NCBI GenBank assembly: GCA_964505065.1
Contig: CAZDGF010000093.1
Location: 1-8,098 of the forward strand
Direction: 5' to 3'
DNA from: JABMMZ01 sp964505065
Lineage (GTDB): Bacteria; Bacteroidota; Bacteroidia; NS11-12g; UBA955
DNA length: 8,098 bases
The translations under genes and the position numbers were made by a program. The notes beneath the pieces were generated by a model. The model was not told the DNA's origin. It did no database searches and was given only the letters and a program-made list of their open reading frames with translations. Positions 1 to 6,511 of this stretch are shown piece by piece (position 1 is the first letter of the stretch; every line of letters begins with the position of its first letter).

Positions 1-53
1 CTTTGAGTTACTTTACTTCCTTCTTCTTTTTTTATTTATTTAGGACGCTATTG

Positions 54-977
54 ATGTGGTATAAGTTTTTTTTATCTTTCTTTTTATTATTACCTACTTT
101 TCTTTTTTGTCAAAATTTAGATTCGCTAAAGCCCAATAAAAAGCCAATAAAAACCATTTTTTTTAAAAAAAATCTAACGGTTAGAAATGCTTTTTTAGCA
201 ACAAAATATGGTTTAAATAAAAATTTTAAAACCAAAGATAGTATAGCTTTTAACAATAAATGGCAACTTACGTTTTACGATAACTTTGATAGTTTGGATA
301 CTAAAAAATGGCGTTTGGGGCAGCCTTGGGGCGAGTATCACTCTAAGCACATGCACCAGTATTATAGCAGCAATGAAATAAAAACAGAAAATGGTAATTT
401 AATATTGGGTGGTAGCTATAGCCCTAAAACCTATGTAACTGCCGATAGTACTTTTACCATTCCTTTTGCTGTGGGTTTAATTAATTCTGATATATCTTTT
501 AAACAAAAATACGGTTTCTTTGAAATTAGAAGTAAAAATCCTCAAGGGGCTGCTACATTGCCCGCTTTTTGGCTTACAGGTGTGCATAGATGGCCGCCCG
601 AAATTGATATTTTTGAAATGTATGGAAAAACAGGAAAAGGCAAAATACACAATCAATATGCCACAGTGCATTGGGGCTTGAATAATACACGCAGTAGGGG
701 ATATCTTTCTAAAAAAATAAATTTACCAAACAATACAGATACCATATTTCATACGTATGCATGCGAGTGGAATTCTAAAAGCATAAAATTTTATACCGAT
801 GGGCATTTAACCCGCTATTTTAGGGTAAACAAGCGTATGCGCAAATGGCTGAATGATGAAATGGTAGTAATAATTAACAATTGCTTTGAACAGCAATACC
901 TTAAATATTTACCATCTAACTTTAAACGTAACGAATTTATAATAGATTGGGTAAGGTGTTATAAATTGAAGAACTAA
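54..977 (+). CDS. Exported glycoside hydrolase family 16 protein (laminarinase-like)
   Basis: This is a 307-residue GH16 enzyme, a family of retaining endo-glycosidases that cut beta-1,3/1,4-glucans and marine galactans. The catalytic signature EIDIFE lies at residues 183-188. It has the E-x-D-x-x-E spacing of the laminarinase/agarase branch, with E183 the expected nucleophile, D185 the helper and E188 the acid/base. Other family hallmarks are the PAFWL segment (170-174), the EWNSKSIKFYTDG strand pair (238-250) and the closing IIDWVRCYK (296-304). Residues 1-20 form a hydrophobic signal peptide ending in LFCQ. The residue before the Cys is Phe, so this is not a canonical lipobox, and export to periplasm or outside is likely. 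I chose ATG 54 because the alternative TTG at 3 would only add an odd Phe-rich extension before a complete signal peptide. There is no carbohydrate-binding module and no T9SS C-terminal sorting domain. The exact substrate cannot be told from sequence. Confidence 0.88.
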   Translation: MWYKFFLSFFLLLPTFLFCQNLDSLKPNKKPIKTIFFKKNLTVRNAFLATKYGLNKNFKTKDSIAFNNKWQLTFYDNFDSLDTKKWRLGQPWGEYHSKHMHQYYSSNEIKTENGNLILGGSYSPKTYVTADSTFTIPFAVGLINSDISFKQKYGFFEIRSKNPQGAATLPAFWLTGVHRWPPEIDIFEMYGKTGKGKIHNQYATVHWGLNNTRSRGYLSKKINLPNNTDTIFHTYACEWNSKSIKFYTDGHLTRYFRVNKRMRKWLNDEMVVIINNCFEQQYLKYLPSNFKRNEFIIDWVRCYKLKN

Positions 978-1001
978 AATTTTTAAAATATACAGTATTA
1001 A

Positions 1002-1112
1002 CTATAATGCTTTAATAATATCTTCAAGTTGTTGATTTGTACAAGGAGTTAAGTTTAACCCAAATTAATCAATAGGAGATTTGAAAAATTGAACTACTTG
1101 ATTTAGTTGGGA
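1002..1112 (-). pseudogene. Possible decayed coding remnant
   Basis: Read on the minus strand, this stretch gives a protein-like peptide, SQLNQVVQFFKSPID, then a TAA, then FGLNLTPCTNQQLEDIIKAL and a final TAG, all in one frame. Changing the internal TAA to CAA would join the two pieces. There is no start codon and the frame is broken further upstream. The residue mix resembles a real C-terminus, but I recognise no family and a chance reading is quite possible. It lies downstream of the S8 peptidase gene on the same strand, in the gap before the convergent GH16 gene. Confidence 0.15.
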
Positions 1113-1129
1113 TTAACCCCGATTTAAAA

Positions 1130-1165
1130 ATTGTAATTATGTTTTGTAAAAACATGATTTGCAAT
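1130..1165 (-). terminator. AT-rich hairpin, possible terminator of the sppA-S8 operon
   Basis: The arms AATTATGTTTT (1135-1145) and AAAACATGATT (1149-1159) pair over 11 positions with one G-T wobble around a GTA loop. A further ATTG/CAAT pair (1130-1133 with 1162-1165) extends the stem across a small internal loop. Read on the minus strand, the stem is followed at once by TTTTT, as in an intrinsic terminator. It lies about 75 nt beyond the S8 peptidase stop. The stem is poor in GC, so its strength is uncertain. Confidence 0.45.
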
Positions 1166-1175
1166 TTGTTATTCG

Positions 1176-1198
1176 ATTCAGCAATTTTATTGCTGAAT
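1176..1198. terminator. Perfect 10-bp hairpin between convergent genes
   Basis: ATTCAGCAAT (1176-1185) and ATTGCTGAAT (1189-1198) are perfect inverted copies around a TTT loop. The hairpin lies between the convergent GH16 and S8 peptidase genes, where a terminator is expected. Neither side carries a long T-run, so it could act as an mRNA 3' end stabiliser or a weak bidirectional stop rather than a strong intrinsic terminator. Confidence 0.4.
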
Positions 1199-1238
1199 TT
1201 GGGTTTAAACAACTTTATAAAAAATGAAATTTTCAAAT

Positions 1239-2801
1239 TTACTTAACCGCAGCAGCAGCTTTTAAAGCATTAGAAGCATTGATAATGCCTCTGCTGGTAC
1301 ACAATTTTTTGTATTTGGTTTTCTTTTTTCTTGCGCCTGGTTTTTTTACCTTATTTTCTGGTTGTACAACGCTGCTTTCAATAATATTTTTAACTTGTAG
1401 GGCAGAAAGATTGGGATAATATGAACGTATAAGAACTGCCAAACCTGCAACTACAGGGGCTGCCATACTTGTGCCTTGCTCCCATTCGTATTTATTGTCT
1501 TGAATGGTGCTATATATCTCTGTTCCTGGGGCGAATACATTTACTGTTTTTTTACCGTAGTTGCTAAAATTAGCAGGATTTTGGTCGGTGCTACTTGCGC
1601 CCACTTCTATCCAAGTGCTACAATTTGTGCCATCTAAATAGCGTGGTGTTGGAAAATTATTTTCGTTGTCTGTATTTTTGCCATCATTGCCAGCAGCATG
1701 TATTAAAAGAACATCTTTGCTTTCTGCATATTTTACGGCATCGTCCACTATTTTTTTATCATAGCTGTAGGCTTTTCCAAAACTCATATTGATAACCTTA
1801 GCGCCATTATCTACAGCATAACGAATAGCATTTGCTACGTCTTTATCTCTCTCATCGCCATTTGGTACAACACGCACCACCAATATTTGAGCAAGTTCTG
1901 CAACACCATCCATACCTATATTGTTATTTCTTGTAGCTGCTATAATACCTGCCACATGCGTTCCGTGCAAAGCATCAGGACCTTTTACCTCGGCATTGCC
2001 ATAGCTTTTGTTCGTAGTGTTTAAATAATTATCACCTACCAAATTGCGAGGGTTAAAATCTAAATTTAAATGATAATTTACTTGCTCATAATAGTGGTCA
2101 TAACCTTTTTTTATTTCTTTAAAAAATTCTTTTGGTGTTCCTCCCATTGTTTCGCATGAGCCAATAATAACAGAACGTGCTATTTTTGATTCATTTTTTT
2201 TAGGTTCGAAAGCTTTTAATTGTTCTAATGTAATATTAGGATTTCTTATTTCAGAAATTAAAGCATCTGTATATTTTTTATATGTTTCTAATTGTTTCAA
2301 ACCTTTGTTAGCAGCAGCTAATTCTTTATTATAATCTTCTTCTAGTTCTTTGTATTTATTGTACTCTTCTTTGTCTTCTTTGGCTATTTGTTTACTGGTT
2401 TTATCACCAAATTTTGTTTTATAATCACGTAATAAACGGGTCATTTCCAAATTATCAAAATGCACATCGCTTTCGCTTCCGCCTATAAAATCCCAACCAT
2501 TTATATCATCAACATAACCGTTCAAATCATCATCTACAGAGTTGTTAGGAATTTCCTTTTCATTTACCCACATATTGGCTTTTAAATCCTCGTGCAAGGG
2601 GTCGGTTCCGCCATCTATAACAGCTACAATTACAGGTTTTGCAGAGGCGGGTTTTGGGAAATTTTTTAATGCCTCTACCAAATCTATACCCATTGTAGTA
2701 TCTTTAGCCGAGTATAAATGGTACCAATTTTTAACAGGATGTTGGGCAAAGGCTGTAAAAGCCGCCAATGCCGTTACGAGAAATAGATTCTTTTTTATCA
2801 T
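1239..2801 (-). CDS. Exported S8 family serine peptidase (subtilase)
   Basis: This is a 520-residue subtilisin-like protease. The signal peptide covers residues 1-19, with likely cleavage at AFA/Q. The catalytic triad is D63 in VIVAVIDGGTD, H279 in HGTHVAG and S445 in GTSMAAP; the oxyanion Asn is N372 in HAAGNDG. An Asp/Asn-rich segment at about 90-100 (DDDLNGYVDD) looks like a calcium-binding loop. D63 and H279 are 216 residues apart against about 30 in subtilisin. The extra part (about 110-270) is largely charged and helical, with a Lys/Glu-rich run at 135-180 that could form a coiled coil. Long insertions here are familiar in Bacteroidota subtilases. The C-terminus has a basic patch (about 484-500) and then GIINASNALK, with no T9SS sorting domain, so a periplasmic location is likely. 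The start ATG lies 10 nt after the sppA stop, which indicates co-transcription. The physiological substrate is unknown. Confidence 0.94.
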   Translation of the reverse strand: MIKKNLFLVTALAAFTAFAQHPVKNWYHLYSAKDTTMGIDLVEALKNFPKPASAKPVIVAVIDGGTDPLHEDLKANMWVNEKEIPNNSVDDDLNGYVDDINGWDFIGGSESDVHFDNLEMTRLLRDYKTKFGDKTSKQIAKEDKEEYNKYKELEEDYNKELAAANKGLKQLETYKKYTDALISEIRNPNITLEQLKAFEPKKNESKIARSVIIGSCETMGGTPKEFFKEIKKGYDHYYEQVNYHLNLDFNPRNLVGDNYLNTTNKSYGNAEVKGPDALHGTHVAGIIAATRNNNIGMDGVAELAQILVVRVVPNGDERDKDVANAIRYAVDNGAKVINMSFGKAYSYDKKIVDDAVKYAESKDVLLIHAAGNDGKNTDNENNFPTPRYLDGTNCSTWIEVGASSTDQNPANFSNYGKKTVNVFAPGTEIYSTIQDNKYEWEQGTSMAAPVVAGLAVLIRSYYPNLSALQVKNIIESSVVQPENKVKKPGARKKKTKYKKLCTSRGIINASNALKAAAAVK

Positions 2802-2811
2802 TATTTATTGT

Positions 2812-4578
2812 TTATTGAATTTGAAAATTATAAGGTAAGCGCATTTGAAAGCCTTGAGTATTTACAGATGTTTGCAAGGTTTTATAATAGTTGTAAAATA
2901 TGCCTAAATCTTGTTTCATTTTGTTTTCCATCATTGTGTTTGCCCCATTGCTAAATATTTTAGAAAAAGGGTCTTCTTGTTTTGGAAATGTTACCAAGGT
3001 ATAATTTTTTATTTTTGATTTGTAAGCAGCTATTTTAATAGCTTCATTTATTCCGCCATAGCTATCTATCAATTTTTTGTCTAATGCATCTTTTGCTGCC
3101 CATACTCTGCCTTGTGCTAAGCTTTCAACTGTTATGCTATCCATTTTTCTGCCTTTTTCTACCACATTTGTAAAGTCGTCATATATTCTATTTACCATAC
3201 TTTGCAGGTACATTTTATCGGTTTCGTTCAGTGGTCTATCTACTCTGCCAAAATCAGAATATTGTCCTGTTTTTACGCTTTCAAAAGTAATGCCTATTTT
3301 ATCTTTAAGCAAACCCTGCATATTAGGAAACAAGCCAAATACACCAATAGAACCCGTTATGGTATTAGGCATAGCTATAATGCTATCTGCCATAGCACTA
3401 ATGTAGTAGCCGCCACTTGCAGCCACATCACCCATTGATACAATTACTGGTTTTACACCTTTGCAAAGGGCTATTTCACGCATTATTATATCGCTTGCAA
3501 GCGAGCTGCCTCCAGGCGAATTTACACGCAAAACAATGGCTTTTACATTTTTGTCTTCTCTTGCTTTTATAATGGCTTTGCTTAATGTTGTAGAGCCAAT
3601 AGTTTCGTCATCGCCCTCGCCATCCATTATTTCGCCAACGGCATATATAATGGCTATTTTATCCTTCGTGTCTTTACCTTCTTTTGTTTCAGTATAGCCG
3701 CTTTTGGCATAAGTACCAGCCTTTACAATATTCAGCTCATCTTTAGCTGCAAGTTTCAATTTATTTTTAATCGATTTTTCAATTTCATCGTTGTAAGCCA
3801 TTTTATCTATTAAGCCAAAGGCAATGGCTTGGGCAGGTGTTTTTATATCAAAATTATTGATTGCATTGTGCAATTTTGCAGTATCTATTTTTCTGCTTTC
3901 GCCAATGGCATTTAATATCGAGCGGTATAAATGGTTAATATAAACGCTTATTTGCTCTTTGTTTTCAGGGCTTAAATCAGTGCGAGAAAAAGATTCAACA
4001 GCACCTTTGTATGCTCCTACTTTTATTACTTGCATTTCTACACCCAATTTTTCGAGAGCTCCTTTGTAAAACATTAAATTGGCAGATAAGCCATTCATTA
4101 ATATACCGCCACTACGTTCAATAAATATAGAATCGGCAACACTGGCTATAAAATAATTTTTTTCATCGTAATAAGGCGCAGCCGTATATAAAAATTTGCC
4201 CGATGTTTTAAAATCTGCCAAAGCATTTCTAATTTCTAAAGCTGTGGCATAGCCTGTATTGTTAAGGTTTGTTTTTAAATAAATGCCTTTTATTTTAGGG
4301 TCGTTTTTGGCATTGTTTATCATGGGTAAAATTTCATCTAAACCTAAAACGGCACTTTCAGAATTGCCGAAAACAGCCATAAAATCATTGGGAGAACGTT
4401 CTGGCACATCATAATCTATTGTTAATTCTAAAACAGAATTTTGTTGTACAGAAACTTTGTTTTTACCTGCGGAACTTACTATGCCCAAAAAAGTAAAAAA
4501 CAATACTGCACCTAAAAATATGAAGGTAATAAATACCCCTACAATAGTGGCTAAAGTATATTTTAAAAATTGTTTCAT
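2812..4578 (-). CDS. sppA: Signal peptide peptidase SppA, 67K type (S49 family)
   Basis: This is a 588-residue membrane-anchored S49 serine peptidase that degrades cleaved signal peptides in the cytoplasmic membrane. One transmembrane helix covers about residues 9-33 and the rest should face the periplasm. Two tandem S49 domains are present, as in E. coli SppA. The N-terminal one carries the general-base lysine K191 in GAYKGAVESF. The C-terminal one carries the nucleophile S388 in MGDVAASGGYY, after the RVNSPGGS motif (351-358). The family's Ser/Lys dyad is therefore intact and the length is typical. The start is an ATG with no Shine-Dalgarno box upstream. The gene is first in a probable two-gene operon with the S8 peptidase, whose ATG follows the stop after 10 nt. 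A -7-like box (TTTATTTG) lies about 30 nt upstream of the start. Confidence 0.95.
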   Translation of the reverse strand: MKQFLKYTLATIVGVFITFIFLGAVLFFTFLGIVSSAGKNKVSVQQNSVLELTIDYDVPERSPNDFMAVFGNSESAVLGLDEILPMINNAKNDPKIKGIYLKTNLNNTGYATALEIRNALADFKTSGKFLYTAAPYYDEKNYFIASVADSIFIERSGGILMNGLSANLMFYKGALEKLGVEMQVIKVGAYKGAVESFSRTDLSPENKEQISVYINHLYRSILNAIGESRKIDTAKLHNAINNFDIKTPAQAIAFGLIDKMAYNDEIEKSIKNKLKLAAKDELNIVKAGTYAKSGYTETKEGKDTKDKIAIIYAVGEIMDGEGDDETIGSTTLSKAIIKAREDKNVKAIVLRVNSPGGSSLASDIIMREIALCKGVKPVIVSMGDVAASGGYYISAMADSIIAMPNTITGSIGVFGLFPNMQGLLKDKIGITFESVKTGQYSDFGRVDRPLNETDKMYLQSMVNRIYDDFTNVVEKGRKMDSITVESLAQGRVWAAKDALDKKLIDSYGGINEAIKIAAYKSKIKNYTLVTFPKQEDPFSKIFSNGANTMMENKMKQDLGIFYNYYKTLQTSVNTQGFQMRLPYNFQIQ

Positions 4579-4605
4579 TTGTGTTTAGATTATTAATTGA
4601 ACTAA

Positions 4606-4613
4606 CAAATAAA
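4606..4613 (-). promoter_or_regulatory. Possible -7 element upstream of sppA
   Basis: On the minus strand this reads TTTATTTG, which matches the Bacteroidota -7 consensus TAnnTTTG at all but the second base. It would place the transcription start about 25 nt before the sppA ATG. No convincing TTTG -33 box is seen at the usual distance, so this is a weak call. Confidence 0.35.
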
Positions 4614-4703
4614 GGTTTATAGTTTTTAACAGCCATTCATTTTTCGATAAAATACAAAATGAGGGGATAAACGCATTAAAATTAAAAATAATAAATGTAT
4701 TTG

Positions 4704-4719
4704 AAGCTTTTTTTAGCTT
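4704..4719. repeat. Short inverted repeat in the divergent promoter region
   Basis: AAGCT (4704-4708) and AGCTT (4715-4719) form 5-bp arms around six T residues. They abut the -7-like box TTAATTTG (4718-4725) of the flavin reductase gene, where an operator could sit. The arms are short and the sequence is AT-rich, so chance is a real alternative. Confidence 0.2.
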
Positions 4720-4725
4720 AATTTG
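4718..4725 (+). promoter_or_regulatory. Possible -7 element for the reductase/radical SAM operon
   Basis: TTAATTTG matches TAnnTTTG at all but the second base. It would put the transcription start near 4728, about 14 nt before the TTG start codon. A second candidate, TGTATTTG (4696-4703), lies further upstream. Neither has a TTTG -33 box at the expected distance. Confidence 0.3.
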
Positions 4726-4741
4726 TATCATTAAAGTATAA

Positions 4742-5449
4742 TTGAATAATCTCGAATTTCATACCGTTAAAATTGTAAATATTATTGAAGAAACACCTTT
4801 GGTAAAAAGATTGTTTTTAGCATTTGATGAAGAACAAATTTTTCAATCGGGGCAATTTATTATTTTAAAATTTGAAGGTTTACAACATCAGTTTGATACA
4901 AGAAGCTATTCTATAGCCAATTTTACTAATGGTAATATTATAGAAATTTGTGTAAGTATAAAACCCAATGGTGCAGCCACACCTATCCTTTTTAGCAAAA
5001 AAATAGGCGATACGCTTTTAAGTAGCCTACCGCAAGGGCGTTTTGTACTGCACCAAGAACATTTAAGCAAACCACATTATTTTATATGTACAGGCACAGG
5101 TATTGCGCCATTCAGAGCTATGGTTAAAGATTTGCTGCAATTTCAAAATTTTAAACAAGCTATACACCTGTATTTTGGCTGTAGAACCCAAGCAGATTTA
5201 CTTTACTACCAAGAGTTTTTAGCATTAGAACAGCAATATGCCAATTTTAAATTTTATCCTGTTTTGAGCCGAGAAAACTGGGCAGGAAATACTGGCTATG
5301 TACACCCCTATTATTTGGAAAATTTAAAACAGAAACCAGAGGCTATTTTTTACCTTTGCGGCTGGACAGCAATGTTGAAAGAAACAAGAGAAAACCTTAA
5401 ATCTATTGGGTATGAACGCAAAGATATTAAAGTAGAATTTTACGATTAA
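4742..5449 (+). CDS. FAD-dependent NAD(P)H oxidoreductase, ferredoxin-NADP reductase family
   Basis: This 235-residue flavoprotein has the two-domain reductase fold. The FAD domain is at about 1-108, with the flavin motif RSYS (54-57) and the VSIKPNGAAT segment (71-80). The NAD(P)-binding domain is at about 110-235, with GTGIAPFR (118-125), GCRTQADLLYYQEF (146-159) and the closing CGWTAMLKE (206-214). No 2Fe-2S domain is present, so the protein should pass electrons between NAD(P)H and a separate carrier such as ferredoxin or flavodoxin. It has no signal peptide and should be cytoplasmic. The start is TTG: an in-frame TAA (4739-4741) directly precedes it and no in-frame ATG occurs until after the flavin motif. 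The radical SAM gene follows after 12 nt in the same frame, which suggests an operon. The true partner and the NADH or NADPH preference cannot be read from the sequence. Confidence 0.85.
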   Translation: MNNLEFHTVKIVNIIEETPLVKRLFLAFDEEQIFQSGQFIILKFEGLQHQFDTRSYSIANFTNGNIIEICVSIKPNGAATPILFSKKIGDTLLSSLPQGRFVLHQEHLSKPHYFICTGTGIAPFRAMVKDLLQFQNFKQAIHLYFGCRTQADLLYYQEFLALEQQYANFKFYPVLSRENWAGNTGYVHPYYLENLKQKPEAIFYLCGWTAMLKETRENLKSIGYERKDIKVEFYD

Positions 5450-5461
5450 TACACCTTTAAT

Positions 5462-6487
5462 TTGAATAAAAACCATACAGATATTGCCAATTTATTGCAA
5501 AAAAATATTACTTTTTTTAGAACTTGGAATGCCTTAAAAGTAATAAGCAGTTATTATGTATCAAAAATTATAAAACGCCCTATTCAATGGGGAAAGCCTA
5601 TTTCAGTATCTATAGAGCCAACAACATCTTGCAATTTGCGTTGCCCACAATGCCCAAGTGGATTGCGCAGTTTTAGCCGCCCTACTGGCATGCTGCAAGC
5701 CAATATTTATGAGCAAGCCATTAATGAATTGCATAAAACTACGGGCTATATTACCTTTTATTTTCAGGGCGAGCCTTACCTAAACACCAAATTTTTAGAT
5801 ATGGTAGGCTATGCCAACAAGCATAAAATATATACAGCTACAAGTACTAATGCACATTATCTTACCCCTCAAAATGCCGAAAAAACCATTCAAAGCGGTT
5901 TGGATAGATTAATTATTTCTATAGATGGTACAACGCAAGATACATATAGTAAATACAGAATTGGCGGTAGTTTGGAGAAAGTATTAGAAGGAACAAAAAA
6001 CATAGTAGAAGCAAAGAAAAAAAGCAAAGCTAAAACACCGCATATTATTTGGCAGTTTATTGTATTTGGGCATAATGAGCATCAATTAAAAGATATAAAG
6101 CTTTTAGCTAAAGAATATGATGTAGATGAATTAGCCATAAAATCGGCACAGATATACGACTACGATACAGGCAACGATTTGATACCCCAAAATGAAGAAT
6201 TTAGCCGTTATAAAAAAACGCAAGAAGGCTATCAATTTAAAAATAAATTGCTCAACCATTGCTGGCGGCTTTGGAATAGCTGCGTTATAACATGGGATGG
6301 TAAAATTGTACCTTGCTGTTTTGATAAAGACGGCACTTATAAATTGGGCAATTTAGCCGAAAATAGTTTTGACAAAATATGGCAAAGCCCGCAATACAAT
6401 TTATTTAGAAAACAAATACTAAAAGGACGGCAGTATATAGATATTTGTAAAAATTGTAGCGAGGGTACAAGTGTTTGGCAAAACTAA
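5462..6487 (+). CDS. Radical SAM/SPASM domain protein
   Basis: This is a 341-residue radical SAM enzyme with a SPASM extension. The SAM-binding [4Fe-4S] cluster motif CNLRCPQC (C57, C61, C64) follows IEPTTS. FQGEP (101-105) is the usual GxE strand, and IISIDGTTQDTYSKYR (151-166) fits the barrel core. The C-terminal SPASM part has C267, C274, C285, C286, C329 and C332, enough for auxiliary Fe-S clusters. SPASM enzymes often modify peptides or proteins, but others act on small molecules. No candidate precursor peptide is visible nearby, so the substrate is unknown. The start is TTG, as in the gene before. An in-frame TAA, the reductase's own stop at 5447-5449, lies only four codons upstream, which leaves little choice. 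The upstream flavin reductase is a plausible source of reducing electrons. The last codons overlap the -33 box of the next gene's promoter. Confidence 0.93.
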   Translation: MNKNHTDIANLLQKNITFFRTWNALKVISSYYVSKIIKRPIQWGKPISVSIEPTTSCNLRCPQCPSGLRSFSRPTGMLQANIYEQAINELHKTTGYITFYFQGEPYLNTKFLDMVGYANKHKIYTATSTNAHYLTPQNAEKTIQSGLDRLIISIDGTTQDTYSKYRIGGSLEKVLEGTKNIVEAKKKSKAKTPHIIWQFIVFGHNEHQLKDIKLLAKEYDVDELAIKSAQIYDYDTGNDLIPQNEEFSRYKKTQEGYQFKNKLLNHCWRLWNSCVITWDGKIVPCCFDKDGTYKLGNLAENSFDKIWQSPQYNLFRKQILKGRQYIDICKNCSEGTSVWQN

Positions 6488-6505
6488 TTGATTATCTTAT
6501 ATTTG
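6474..6505 (+). promoter_or_regulatory. Consensus Bacteroidota promoter of the MarR gene
   Basis: TTTG at 6474-6477 and TATATTTG at 6498-6505 are exact matches to the -33 (TTTG) and -7 (TAnnTTTG) boxes used by the Bacteroidota primary sigma factor. They are separated by 20 nt, the usual spacing. The -33 box lies inside the Val-Trp codons at the end of the radical SAM gene. Transcription should start at about 6508-6510. Confidence 0.75.
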
Positions 6506-6511
6506 CAAATA
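6500..6511. promoter_or_regulatory. Palindrome overlapping the MarR promoter, candidate operator
   Basis: TATTTGCAAATA is a perfect 12-bp palindrome. It covers the end of the -7 box and the predicted transcription start, directly before the GTG start codon. MarR proteins bind palindromes as dimers and often repress their own promoter, so this is a sensible autoregulatory operator. Half of it is simply the common TATTTGC promoter core, so the symmetry may be accidental. Confidence 0.4.

Noticed and set aside
3..53. TTG at position 3 as the start of the GH16 gene
   Set aside because: It would place an unusual Phe/Tyr-rich segment before a complete signal peptide that begins at ATG 54. It is more likely untranslated leader.
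54..977. GH16 enzyme as part of a polysaccharide utilisation locus
   Set aside because: No SusC/SusD-like transporter, other carbohydrate enzyme or sugar regulator lies in the window; the next gene is an unrelated protease. The left flank beyond the window was not visible.
54..2801. T9SS C-terminal sorting domains on the two exported enzymes
   Set aside because: The GH16 protein ends right after its catalytic domain, and the S8 protein ends in a basic stretch and an Ala-rich tail. Neither has the beta-sandwich sorting domain pattern.
3077..3406. Plus-strand open frames inside sppA
   Set aside because: They are antisense to conserved S49 catalytic sequence, with no recognisable protein features.
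6488..6511. TTG 6488 as the start of the MarR gene
   Set aside because: It lies between the -33 and -7 boxes of a consensus promoter, so it would not be on the transcript, and the extra residues do not belong to the MarR fold.
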